DNA of 64,000 nt from JAGWBD01 sp965220615 (GTDB taxonomy: Bacteria; Chloroflexota; Anaerolineae; Aggregatilineales; Phototrophicaceae): contig CBDCQL010000002.1 in NCBI GenBank assembly GCA_965220615.1, forward strand, positions 2,453,597 to 2,517,596, in the 5' to 3' direction. Below, piece after piece: positions 26,135 to 33,370 of this stretch. Under the pieces are notes generated by a model, which saw only the letters and a program-made list of their open reading frames with translations, did not search any database and had not been told where the DNA came from. Positions within the stretch are counted from its first letter, which is position 1. Every line of letters begins with the position of its first letter. The translations under genes were made by a program, and so were the position numbers.

Positions 26135-27084
26135 CGCGCCAGCAGCAACTGCGCTGCGCCGCGCAGTTCCCAGACGCCGGCGCAGGCCGGCACCAGCGCC
26201 GTCTGGCCCGCCCGCAGGGACAGCTCGCCCGGGCCGCAGGCCAGCGTCGCCTGGCCCGCGATGCAGGTCAGCGCCTGGAAGCGCCGGCCCGCCGTATCGC
26301 GCCGCAGGCGGTCGCCGGCCCGCGGGTTGAGTTGCAGCAATTCGCAGACGAAATACGCGCAGCGCGCGAGCTCGACGACCTGTTCCTGGCGCTGGCCGTG
26401 CTGCTGCAGCGGCGCCGGTTGGTCCACGTCAGCCACCATCAGGCCGCGCTCAATGTGCAAGGGGCGTGGCTGACCGTCGAGGCCGCGCCGGCCCCAGTCG
26501 TAGAGGCGGTAGGTGCGGTCCGAGGTCTGCTGGATCTCGTAGACCAGCAGGCCCGGCCCCAGCGCATGTACCGCCCCGGCCCGCAGCATCAGCGTGTCGC
26601 CCGCCTGCACCGGCGTCTCCAGCAGCAATTCCGGCAGCGTCTCCGCGCGGATGGCCGCCGCCAGCTGCTCGCGGGTGCAACCCGGCTGCAGGCCGCGCAC
26701 CAAGCGCGCGTCCGGCTCCGCCGCGACGACGTACCAGGCCTCGGTCTTGCCGCGCGGCTCGTTTTCAAGGCGCTGCGCCCAGGCGTCGTCGGGGTGCACC
26801 TGCACGGAAAGCCAGGCGGAGGCGTCCAGCAACTTGGCCAGCAGCGGCCAGCCCTCGCCCAGGTCGACCTCCGTCCCGGCCAGATCGGCGCCGTACTGCG
26901 GCAGCAGTTCGCCCAGTTCACGCCCGGCCAGCGGGCCCGTGGCGACGGTCGCGCTGTCGTGCATCACCCAGGCCTCGCCGTAAGGCTGCGCGTCCGGCAG
27001 GGGGATGCCGGCCGCCTCAAGTTTGCGCCCGCCCCAGACCTTGACCTTCAGCGACGGATTCAGCAGCAGCGGCCCGCCATCCAT
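26125..27084 (-). CDS. manA: Mannose-6-phosphate isomerase, class I (bacterial short form)
   Basis: A 319-residue cupin enzyme that interconverts mannose-6-phosphate and fructose-6-phosphate. The metal site is visible: SVQVHPDD (Gln and His ligands), GKTEAWYVV (Glu ligand) and GAVHALG (His ligand), with YEIQQTSDRTYRLYDWGR forming the substrate region. It supplies mannose for GDP-sugar synthesis or channels imported mannose to glycolysis. Its first 54 codons are duplicated as a fragment at 27915-28077 beyond the first hicAB pair. It is divergent from hicAB. Confidence 0.94.
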   Translation of the reverse strand: MDGGPLLLNPSLKVKVWGGRKLEAAGIPLPDAQPYGEAWVMHDSATVATGPLAGRELGELLPQYGADLAGTEVDLGEGWPLLAKLLDASAWLSVQVHPDDAWAQRLENEPRGKTEAWYVVAAEPDARLVRGLQPGCTREQLAAAIRAETLPELLLETPVQAGDTLMLRAGAVHALGPGLLVYEIQQTSDRTYRLYDWGRRGLDGQPRPLHIERGLMVADVDQPAPLQQHGQRQEQVVELARCAYFVCELLQLNPRAGDRLRRDTAGRRFQALTCIAGQATLACGPGELSLRAGQTALVPACAGVWELRGAAQLLLARQP

Positions 27085-27187
27085 GCGCGCTCCTCACGTC
27101 CACTCCACGAAGGTGCCGGGGGCAGTATAGCCCTTTACAGGATAAACCTTTTCAGGATGATCGCTGTCGCCTGGGCGCGGCGTCTGT

Positions 27188-27193
27188 GATACT
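27188..27193 (+). promoter_or_regulatory. -10 element of hicAB copy 1
   Basis: GATACT in the extended context TGTGATACT, ending 9 bases before the hicA ATG, so the transcript would be leaderless or nearly so. hicAB copy 2 has GATACC at the equivalent position (31441-31446). Confidence 0.45.
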
Positions 27194-27202
27194 CTGAAAT
27201 CT

Positions 27203-27456
27203 ATGCAGGCGAACACCGACGTACCCTCGAGCGCCTGTTCCGCAGGCCGCCGCCGGCCAACATCCGCTGGCGGGAGATCGTCTCTCTGATGAACGCACTG
27301 GACTTCGACATGATCGAGCGTTCAGGTTCGCGGGTTGCCATTGATGCCGGTGATAAAGTTCTGGTACTTCACAAACCTCATCCACAGCCTGAAATTAACA
27401 GGGCGGCAGCGCGCGACATCGCGGAATTTCTTGAAAGACAGGGGGTGACTCCGTGA
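27203..27456 (+). pseudogene. hicA: HicA-like toxin, frameshifted after the third codon
   Basis: The coding body reads HRRTLERLFRRPPPANIRW ... SGSRVAIDAGDKVLVLHKPHP ... AARDIAEFLERQGVTP, closely matching the intact hicA at 31455. HicA toxins are small double-stranded-RNA-binding-fold mRNA nucleases whose catalytic His lies in the strand before the C-terminal helix (LVLHKPHP here). The ATG at 27203 is out of frame with this body: the intact copy begins ATG CGG GCG AAA CAC, whereas this one has ATG CAG GCG AA CAC, one A short. No other start codon is in frame before residue 30. The toxin is therefore probably not made unless an unusual start or a base-calling error is involved. The stop overlaps hicB (GTGA). 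Confidence 0.72.
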
Positions 27457-27824
27457 TCGAATACAAGGGCTACATCGCCGACATTGAGTATGACGACTCC
27501 GTGAACATGTTGCACGGCAGGGTCGCCAACAGTGGCTCTTACTCCATTGCCAATTGCCTGGCGAGCGACGTCGAAGGGCTGAAACGCGAGTTCGCCTTCT
27601 CCATTGATGTCTATTTGGAACTTTGCGAGGAACGCGACATCAAGCCGGTGCCGCCCGAACCCCTCGGAGAATTCCTCTCGGAGCGGCTGCACCTGCGCCT
27701 GGACGAGACCCTGCTGGGCCGCGTGGAGCAGGCCGCCAGGGACAGCGACCAGAGCCTCGACTGCTGGGTCGCGCAGGCGCTGGAGCGCAGCCTGGCCGCG
27801 GAGACGCCCACGCCCCAGGTCTGA
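27453..27824 (+). CDS. hicB: HicB antitoxin (copy 1)
   Basis: A 123-residue protein starting at a GTG that overlaps the hicA stop. The N-terminus EYKGYIADIEYDDSVNMLHGRV is the RNase H-like HicB fold; the C-terminus (LHLRLDETLLGRVEQAARDSDQSL) has the pattern of a ribbon-helix-helix operator-binding domain. It neutralises HicA and represses the operon. It is intact although its toxin is frameshifted. About 50% identical by eye to the copy at 31706. Confidence 0.92.
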   Translation: MIEYKGYIADIEYDDSVNMLHGRVANSGSYSIANCLASDVEGLKREFAFSIDVYLELCEERDIKPVPPEPLGEFLSERLHLRLDETLLGRVEQAARDSDQSLDCWVAQALERSLAAETPTPQV

Positions 27825-27914
27825 GCCGGGCGCGTTTGCGCCTGCGTCACCCGCCCGCTACCCTGCTGCGCTTGAATACCCGGGGCACGGGCATAAACCC
27901 GGTCACCACCTCCG

Positions 27915-28077
27915 ACTCGGCCAGCGGATCTTCGGGGACAGTCGCGCTGTCGTGCATCACCCAAGCCTCGCCATAGGGCTGCGCGTCCGGCAGGGGGATG
28001 CCGGCCGCCTCAAGTTTGCGCCCGCCCCAGACCTTGACCTTCAGCGCCGGCTGCAGCAGCAGCGGCCCGCCGTCCAT
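27915..28077 (-). pseudogene. Truncated duplicate of the manA 5' end
   Basis: On the reverse strand from the ATG at 28077, about 54 codons repeat the start of the isomerase at 27084, with two early substitutions (Asn to Gln, Ser to Ala) and near-identical DNA over about 140 bases. Similarity stops after DSATV; the frame then continues into unrelated sequence to 27847. Catalytic residues are absent, so it is a remnant. It lies on the far side of hicAB copy 1, so the two manA copies flank that pair. Confidence 0.85.
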
Positions 28078-28213
28078 AGTCGCTCCCCTTGTTTGTGCAT
28101 AAAGTACAAATCATTGGCAAAACAGAAACACTTTAATGCAGGTTTCTTACGTTCTTCTCGCAAGGATGATTGTTTTCCTGCACGTCACTTTTTGTTTCTT
28201 ATGAAGGTACCCC

Positions 28214-30889
28214 ATGAATCCTGTGACTGCCTACGTCAACGACCTGCGCGGCATTTATGCCAGTGGTCAGGCTACCGAGCATAGCTACCGTCCCGCTCTC
28301 ATGAATTTGCTGGAGGACCTGGACGACAAAATAAAGGTTATCAATGAACCCCAACACGCAACCTTCGGTGCGCCGGATCTCGCCTTGCTACACACTGGCC
28401 AGACACTCGGCTACGTCGAATGCAAGAACTTGACTGTTTCGCTCGACGCAATTGCTGATGGCAGTCAACTGCAGCGATACCGGGAGAACTGCGACAACCT
28501 CATCCTCACTAACTATCGCGACTTTCGTTGGTATCGCGGCGGAGACCTCAACCAACAAGTCACTATTGTGCGCCTTTCGTCGGAAGGACTACAGCCCTTA
28601 CGCAAAAACTACAATGATCTGGTCTCGCTCTTGCGGGCCTGCGAGCGATCAACACCTGGCGAGATTACAACGCCGGAGCAACTTGCCCGACTCATGGCCG
28701 ATTTCGCACATGAAATCGCGCGACGGATCCGCCATGTTTTGGAAAAAGGTGGGCGCGCGTCATTTCTTTTCAGCCACAAGAGCGACCTGGAAAAGGAGCT
28801 TTTTCCGCCCCTGAACACGGCCACTTTCGCCGACATGTACGCTCAGACTGTGGTCTATGCTCTCTTCGCCGCGCGAGTTCAACACACGGGTCCGCCATCC
28901 AATTTCACACTGCGCAACGCATTTTTCGATATATCCAGTAACAACCCATTCCTGCAGCGCGAATTTCGCGTCATCGTCAACGACATGGAACCCGAGGTTC
29001 AGGAGATCGTCGGACTCCTGGTGAAACACCTTAAACATTCCCGTGTTGACGAGATTCTGGAGGGATTTAGGCGCAGGACGGAACAACATAACCCGATCAT
29101 CTACTTTTACGAAGATTTTCTCGACGCATACGATCCCGATTTGCGCAGGAAGCGTGGCGTTTATTTCACTCCCGAGTCGGTTGTCAGCTACATTGTGCGC
29201 AGCGTGGACTCCTTGCTTCGGAGTCGCTTCGACATGCGTGACGGTCTCGCCAGTGATAATGTGCACATTCTGGACCCGGCAGTTGGCACCGGGAGTTTTC
29301 TTCTGAAAGTTATCGAACAAGCATTGGAAACCATGCGTGGGCAGCGAGGCATCTGGCACGACTTCCTGAGTGACAACCTCCTGCCACGCCTCTACGGTTT
29401 TGAAATGCTCATGGCACCCTACACCTTGGCACATCTGAGCATGACCATGTTTCTGCGCGACATCGATCACGTGTTGCAGAAAGAAGAGCGTTTGCGCATT
29501 TATATGACGGATTCGCTTTCCAGAGGAGTGAAGAAGGAGCAACTATGGGAAGACCACATCGTGGCGGAGGCCAACGCGGCCGCGACAATAAAAATGGACA
29601 CACCGGTAATGGTTGTGCTCGGTAATCCGCCATACAGTGGTCATAGTACCAACAAGGGCGAATGGATTCGCGAATTGCTTAGTAACTATTACATGGTAGA
29701 CGGAGCATCGCTTCAGGAGAAAAACCCAAAGTGGCTGCAGGACGATTACGTCAAATTCATTAGATTCGGGCAGTGGCGTATCACACTAAACCAGGAAGGA
29801 GTACTTGCCTTCATCACCAACCACGCCTGGCTGGACAATCCGACCTTCCGCGGCATGCGCCAGTCCCTGTTGAACAGCTTCAGCGAGATTTACGTGCTGG
29901 ACCTGCACGGCAACAGCAAGAAAAAAGAGACCACTCCGGAAGGCAACCGGGACGACAACGTCTTCAACATCCAGCAGGGCGTCAGCATCGCATTCTTCAT
30001 ACGGCACAAGGGCCACAAGGGGCCGGCGCGCGTGTTCCACAGCGACTGTTGGGGGCTGCGCCGCGAGAAGTACAACTGGCTGAACGCACACGATGTTGAA
30101 GACACGGACTGGCAGGAGATCTTTCCGCAGTCACCGTCGTATTTCTTCGTTCCCTTTGACTATGAAGGCTGGCGCGAATATGAGCAGGGCTGGAAGGTCA
30201 CCGACATTTTCCCCGTAAACTCCGTGGGCATCGTCACCAGCCGTGACAAGTTTGTGCTGGACTTTGATCAAGAGGCTTTGCGTGAGCGAATACAAGACTT
30301 TCGAAACTCTGGACTAAGTGACGATGATATTCGTCAGAAATACAACCTGCGAGATACACGTGACTGGAAACTGACGGACAGTCGCAAGGCCGTCTCAAAT
30401 GATCAGGATTGGGAAAGCTATTTCGATCGTTGCCTTTACCGTCCGTTCGACACTCGACACATTTACTATCACCCGGATGTAATTGAGTTCTCCAGGCCCG
30501 CTGTAATGCGACACATGCGCCATGATGATATAGAACAAATGAGCGGGGGGGGGTGTTCCCGGACTCGTCACCATCCGTCAGCAGTCCCGGAGGACAATCT
30601 GGACGCACTGCGGAATCGCAAACACGATCGCCGAGTCCTGCTACATCTCCAACAAGACCAAGGAGATCAACTACCTCTTCCCGCTCTACCTCTACCCGAA
30701 CATATGAATCTGGCATTCATGACGTCACGGAACCTGGAGCGGGACCGGTCTTGGGACCAGATAATTTGCATGAAGGAAATAGCGACCCTTCACGCATTAT
30801 CCATCAAGGAGGGAAATTACCTCTTCCCGCTTTACCTCTACCATCAAACACCAATCTTGGACTCAGCGTCGGACGCGCCGGTCAGGTGA
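28214..30889 (+). CDS. Type ISP-like restriction-modification enzyme, N-terminal and methyltransferase part (3' end rearranged)
   Basis: Up to the G9 tract at 30545 this encodes about 780 residues: an N-terminal Mrr/RecB-like nuclease domain (FGAPDLALLHTGQTLGYVECKN, with the D...ExK site), a helicase-free coupling region, and a gamma-class N6-adenine methyltransferase (SAM motif LDPAVGTGSF; catalytic NPPY in VVLGNPPYSGHS). Such single-chain enzymes cut and methylate one strand of an asymmetric target. After the G9 tract, frame 0 runs through about 50 codons of nonsense and then into a second version of the same C-terminal segment, stopping at 30889. The proper C-terminal target-recognition part is not attached; a matching piece lies at 32028-32669. 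The gene is AT-richer than its surroundings. Confidence 0.85.
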   Translation: MNPVTAYVNDLRGIYASGQATEHSYRPALMNLLEDLDDKIKVINEPQHATFGAPDLALLHTGQTLGYVECKNLTVSLDAIADGSQLQRYRENCDNLILTNYRDFRWYRGGDLNQQVTIVRLSSEGLQPLRKNYNDLVSLLRACERSTPGEITTPEQLARLMADFAHEIARRIRHVLEKGGRASFLFSHKSDLEKELFPPLNTATFADMYAQTVVYALFAARVQHTGPPSNFTLRNAFFDISSNNPFLQREFRVIVNDMEPEVQEIVGLLVKHLKHSRVDEILEGFRRRTEQHNPIIYFYEDFLDAYDPDLRRKRGVYFTPESVVSYIVRSVDSLLRSRFDMRDGLASDNVHILDPAVGTGSFLLKVIEQALETMRGQRGIWHDFLSDNLLPRLYGFEMLMAPYTLAHLSMTMFLRDIDHVLQKEERLRIYMTDSLSRGVKKEQLWEDHIVAEANAAATIKMDTPVMVVLGNPPYSGHSTNKGEWIRELLSNYYMVDGASLQEKNPKWLQDDYVKFIRFGQWRITLNQEGVLAFITNHAWLDNPTFRGMRQSLLNSFSEIYVLDLHGNSKKKETTPEGNRDDNVFNIQQGVSIAFFIRHKGHKGPARVFHSDCWGLRREKYNWLNAHDVEDTDWQEIFPQSPSYFFVPFDYEGWREYEQGWKVTDIFPVNSVGIVTSRDKFVLDFDQEALRERIQDFRNSGLSDDDIRQKYNLRDTRDWKLTDSRKAVSNDQDWESYFDRCLYRPFDTRHIYYHPDVIEFSRPAVMRHMRHDDIEQMSGGGCSRTRHHPSAVPEDNLDALRNRKHDRRVLLHLQQDQGDQLPLPALPLPEHMNLAFMTSRNLERDRSWDQIICMKEIATLHALSIKEGNYLFPLYLYHQTPILDSASDAPVR
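30545..30553 (+). repeat. G9 homopolymer in the restriction-modification gene
   Basis: Nine consecutive G. With eight, the coding frame would run into the first alternative segment (30555-30707), which matches what family members have at this point. With nine, translation passes through that segment out of frame. Confidence 0.9.
30555..30707 (+). other. Alternative C-terminal cassette A of the ISP gene
   Basis: Open frame (codons starting at positions divisible by 3) reading GLVTIRQQSRRTIWTHC ... YISNKTKEINYLFPLYLY and stopping at TGA 30705-30707. This is the segment expected after the preceding methyltransferase part. The stop overlaps the ATG of cassette B (ATGA). Confidence 0.8.
30704..30889 (+). 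other. Alternative C-terminal cassette B
   Basis: In frame 0 of the main gene: MNLAFMTSRNLERDRSW ... LSIKEGNYLFPLYLYHQ, stopping at 30887-30889. It is homologous in layout to cassette A (NLxxxxxR...LFPLYLY) but differs in most residues, as expected from another family member rather than from a recent duplication. Confidence 0.8.
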
Positions 30890-30996
30890 TCGATGCCGGG
30901 GAGTGGAACATCGTGCTCTGCACAAACGCGATTGCCGACCTCAACCTGTTTCGTCGTGGGGGACAGGTACTCTTTCCCCTCTACCTTTTTTCCTGA
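30841..30996 (+). other. Alternative C-terminal cassette C
   Basis: In the third frame: NTNLGLSVGRAGQVIDAGEWN ... LNLFRRGGQVLFPLYLFS, stop at 30994-30996. Again the same segment type with a different sequence. Cassettes A, B and C thus use all three frames in turn. Confidence 0.8.
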
Positions 30997-31069
30997 GCGA
31001 CTGGCCCCGAACGCCTTGCCATCGCGCGCAAAATGTGTCAGGATTCGCTTGTGACGCAAGGGAGATACC

Positions 31070-31285
31070 ATGGCAACCACCATCGAAGACCGCGTCAGCA
31101 AGCTGGAAGGCGCTTACGACCACCTGGCAACGAAGGCCGACCTGGCCGGAGTTAAGGGCGAACTCAAGGCCGACATGGCCGAGTTCAAGGCCGACGTGAT
31201 CAAGTGGATGGTCGGCCTCATGCTGGCCTCCGCCGGGTTGGCAGCGACCATCGCGCTGGTCATTCAACGATTCGCTTCAGGTTAA
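31070..31285 (+). CDS. Small coiled-coil protein with C-terminal membrane helix
   Basis: A 71-residue protein with an AAGGGAGATACC ribosome-binding region. Residues 1-45 are a charged helix with heptad character (IEDRVSKLEGAYDHLATKADL), and residues 48-66 form a membrane helix (MVGLMLASAGLAATIALVI). The pattern resembles DUF1640-type or phage XhlA-like proteins. It lies between cassettes C and D of the broken restriction-modification gene. Function unknown. Confidence 0.65.
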   Translation: MATTIEDRVSKLEGAYDHLATKADLAGVKGELKADMAEFKADVIKWMVGLMLASAGLAATIALVIQRFASG

Positions 31286-31315
31286 AGGCAGTCTTTCGCC
31301 CCGCCCCTTGCTCCT

Positions 31316-31402
31316 GGCCTCAGCGTTGACCGCGCCGGTTAATCCCGGAAGCGGCGAAGTGAGCGGCGCCAGGGACTCTTTCCCCTTCATCTCTACGGCT
31401 GA
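31316..31402 (+). other. Degenerate cassette D remnant
   Basis: GLSVDRAG then a TAA stop, then RSERRQGLFPLHLYG and a TGA, all in one frame. It matches the beginning (GLSVGRAG) and end (RRGGQVLFPLYLF) of cassette C with the middle lost. It shows that at least four copies of this segment once existed here. Confidence 0.65.
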
Positions 31403-31454
31403 TTGCAAAGCAGCGTGAGTTGCCTGATGGTGTCATTTCTGATACCATCCCTTC

Positions 31455-31709
31455 ATGCGGGCGAAACACCGACGCACCCTTCAGCGCCTGTTCAGCCAGC
31501 AGACGCCAGCCAATATCCGCTGGTCGGACATTGTTTCCCCGTTGCGCGCGCTCGACGTGGAGGTTGGCCAGCGCGCGGGCTCGCGGGTACTCCTCAAACG
31601 CAGCGGGAGGAGAATCGTGGTGCATCAGCCGCATCCGGGCCCGGAAACCGGCAGAGAGACAGTGCGGGACATCGCCAGTTTCCTGAAAGATTTGGGAGAG
31701 ACGCCATGA
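31455..31709 (+). CDS. hicA: HicA toxin (copy 2, intact)
   Basis: An 84-residue protein: KHRRTLQRLFSQQTPANIRW, SGSRVLLKRSGRRIVVHQPHP, then VRDIASFLKDLGETP. The catalytic His is in IVVHQPHP. HicA binds and cleaves mRNA to stop growth. The ATG lies about 8 bases after a GATACC -10-like hexamer, suggesting a leaderless message. The stop overlaps hicB by ATGA. This copy shows the correct reading frame that the copy at 27203 lacks. Confidence 0.92.
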   Translation: MRAKHRRTLQRLFSQQTPANIRWSDIVSPLRALDVEVGQRAGSRVLLKRSGRRIVVHQPHPGPETGRETVRDIASFLKDLGETP

Positions 31710-32038
31710 TGGAATACAAGGGCTACCTGGGCGAGGTTGTGTACGATGATTCCACCGGGATGCTGCACGGTCGCGTCATCAACAGCGGCGCGTATCCCGT
31801 CGCCAACTGCGTCGCCAGGGACGTGGACAGCCTGCAGCGCGAGTTCCGTATTTCCATTGATGAATATCTGGCCTCCTGCGCCGAAGACGGTGTGGAGCCC
31901 GTCAGGCCATGGTCCGGCCGGTTCAGCCTGCGCATGGGCAGTCAACTGCATCAACGGGTGGCGCGAGCCGCTGCAAGGGACGGTCTGAGCCTGAACCGCT
32001 GGATCACGCTGGCGCTGGAGAAGCAGCTTGCCCGCTGA
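31706..32038 (+). CDS. hicB: HicB antitoxin (copy 2)
   Basis: A 110-residue protein starting at ATG 31706, overlapping the hicA stop. EYKGYLGEVVYDDSTGMLHGRV is the HicB fold; the C-terminal LRMGSQLHQRVARAAARDGLSLNRW is a ribbon-helix-helix-like DNA-binding tail. It inhibits HicA and autorepresses. Its last codons overlap the start of the restriction-modification C-terminal fragment at 32028. Confidence 0.93.
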   Translation: MMEYKGYLGEVVYDDSTGMLHGRVINSGAYPVANCVARDVDSLQREFRISIDEYLASCAEDGVEPVRPWSGRFSLRMGSQLHQRVARAAARDGLSLNRWITLALEKQLAR

Positions 32039-32669
32039 ACCGCTCCCCTCCCTGCAGCCGCCGACGCGAACGCCCAACCTTGCGCCCGAATTCGTCCGCG
32101 ACTGCGAGGCGAAGCTGGGCTTGCGCTTCGTCCCGGAGGCCACCGGCGAGCCTGATTCCTTCTCCCCCGAGGACGTCTTCCACTACATCTACGCCATCTT
32201 CCACAGCCCGAAGTACCGCGAGCGCTATGCCGAGTTTCTGCGTATCGACTTCCCGCGCGTGCCGCTGACAACCAGCGTGCCGCTCTTTCGCCAGTTGGGC
32301 GACGCCGGGCGTGAACTGGTCGACTGGCATCTGCTGCAGCACGGGGACTTGCAGGGCGTGAGCGGCCTTGACACCACATTCCCCGAAAGTGGCGACAACG
32401 ACGTCGCCAGCGGCTACCCCAAATATGACGAGGCGCGGCAGCGCGTCCATATCAACAGGACCCAGTACTTCGAGGGCGTCCCGCCGGAACTTTGGCAGCA
32501 CGTGGTCGGCGGTTACCAGGTGCTGGACAAGTGGCTCAAGGACCGCAAGGGGCGCAGGCTCGGCAGCGACGACATCACGCACTACCAGCGCATCGTGCGC
32601 TCCCTGGGCGAGACGCAGCGGCTGATGCGCGAGATCGACGAGGCTATCGGCGACTTCCCGCTGCCCTGA
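32028..32669 (+). pseudogene. Detached C-terminal domain of the type ISP restriction-modification enzyme
   Basis: A 213-residue frame opening at TTG. It reads NLAPEFVRDCEAKLGLRFVP, SPEDVFHYIYAIFHSPKYRERY, FPRVPLTTSVPLF, INRTQYFEGVPPELWQHVVGGY and LKDRKGRRLGSDDITHYQRI, the conserved C-terminal specificity domain that normally continues directly from the LFPLYLY segment of such enzymes. Here it is 1.3 kb away, separated by extra cassettes, a small ORF and hicAB. It could still be translated as a separate subunit through coupling to hicB, whose stop it overlaps by 11 bases. The first fragment retains both catalytic domains, so complementation in trans is possible but unproven. Confidence 0.82.
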
Positions 32670-32687
32670 GTCACGTGAGTAATCCTG

Positions 32688-32693
32688 TATAAT
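32688..32693 (+). promoter_or_regulatory. -10 element of higA
   Basis: TATAAT, 44 bases before the higA ATG at 32737. No clear -35. Confidence 0.45.
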
Positions 32694-32736
32694 TCACAAG
32701 GCGAACACCGAAGACTTTCATCGCAGGAGCAAGACC

Positions 32737-33000
32737 ATGCCCATGCACAGTCCACCCCATCCCGGCAGGCTCGTTCACAATGGCTGCCTCGAACCCCTCG
32801 GACTCACGGTCACTGAAGGGGCCAGGGCGCTGGGAGTCAGCCGTCAGGCGCTTTCAAATCTGGTCAACGGGCACAGCAGAATTTCTCCCGAGATGGCGTT
32901 GCGTCTCGGCAAGGCCTTCGACACCGACCCCGAACTCTGGGTGCGCCTTCAGGCAAACCATGACTTGGCACAGATTCACAAGCGGGCCGACAAATCATAG
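32737..33000 (+). CDS. higA: HigA-family antitoxin, orphan
   Basis: An 87-residue XRE-type helix-turn-helix protein of the HigA/VapI addiction-module group: HPGRLVHNGCLEPLGLTVTEGARALGVSRQALSNLVNGHSRIS... with a final DPELWVRLQANHDLAQ. HigA normally follows higB, an mRNA-cleaving toxin of about 92 residues; the gene just upstream here is the unrelated restriction-modification fragment, so the toxin is missing. It has its own -10 and a GCAGGAGC ribosome-binding site. It may have been kept as a stand-alone regulator or anti-addiction factor. Confidence 0.9.
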   Translation: MPMHSPPHPGRLVHNGCLEPLGLTVTEGARALGVSRQALSNLVNGHSRISPEMALRLGKAFDTDPELWVRLQANHDLAQIHKRADKS

Positions 33001-33009
33001 GAAGGACTC

Positions 33010-33038
33010 TTACGAATCTGTTCTGTTTCGTCTATAAC
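33010..33038 (+). promoter_or_regulatory. Promoter of the palindrome-led two-gene unit
   Basis: TTACGA (33010-33015), 17-base spacer, TATAAC (33033-33038). The predicted transcription start near 33045 places the palindrome inside the 5' leader. Confidence 0.5.
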
Positions 33039-33063
33039 GGCGGACTAATCCAAAAGGCTTGCC

Positions 33064-33116
33064 AACCTCCAGAACAAACCGTACACTCGTCGAGTGTACG
33101 GTTTGTTCTGGAGGTT
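33064..33116 (+). promoter_or_regulatory. Perfect 53-bp palindrome in the leader, covering the ribosome-binding site
   Basis: Two exact 26-base arms (33064-33089 and 33091-33116) around a single T. The right arm contains TGGAGG, the likely ribosome-binding site of the ATG at 33125, so the folded RNA would hide it. No T-tract follows, which argues against a simple terminator. Confidence 0.85.
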
Positions 33117-33124
33117 CACACACC

Positions 33125-33370
33125 ATGCCCCTGGATTATAAGAGGGATAAAGTTCGGGTGTTGCTACGTGGTGCTCGGCAAATGCGTGCGCGTGAACTCA
33201 TAAACGAGACAGATTTCAGGGTCATGGTAAGGCATGCAATGGCCCTTGAAGTTTCATCGAAACTGCATCAACACTCACATCGCCATACATCTCAAATTGT
33301 GCAACTCAAAAGGCGAGCGAATGATCGATTGAACGAGCTTCGTCAAGTTGGCGACCCTAAGAATGAGTGA
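33125..33370 (+). CDS. Small basic protein of unknown function
   Basis: An 81-residue protein, start chosen at ATG 33125 after GGAGG rather than an upstream start inside the palindrome. It is strongly basic and helical (MPLDYKRDKVRVLLRGARQ, VQLKRRANDRLNELR) with a His cluster (KLHQHSHRHTS). It could bind nucleic acid. Its stop overlaps the ATG of the next gene, so the two are translationally coupled. The codon use and low GC mark it as foreign to the surrounding region. Confidence 0.65.
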   Translation: MPLDYKRDKVRVLLRGARQMRARELINETDFRVMVRHAMALEVSSKLHQHSHRHTSQIVQLKRRANDRLNELRQVGDPKNE

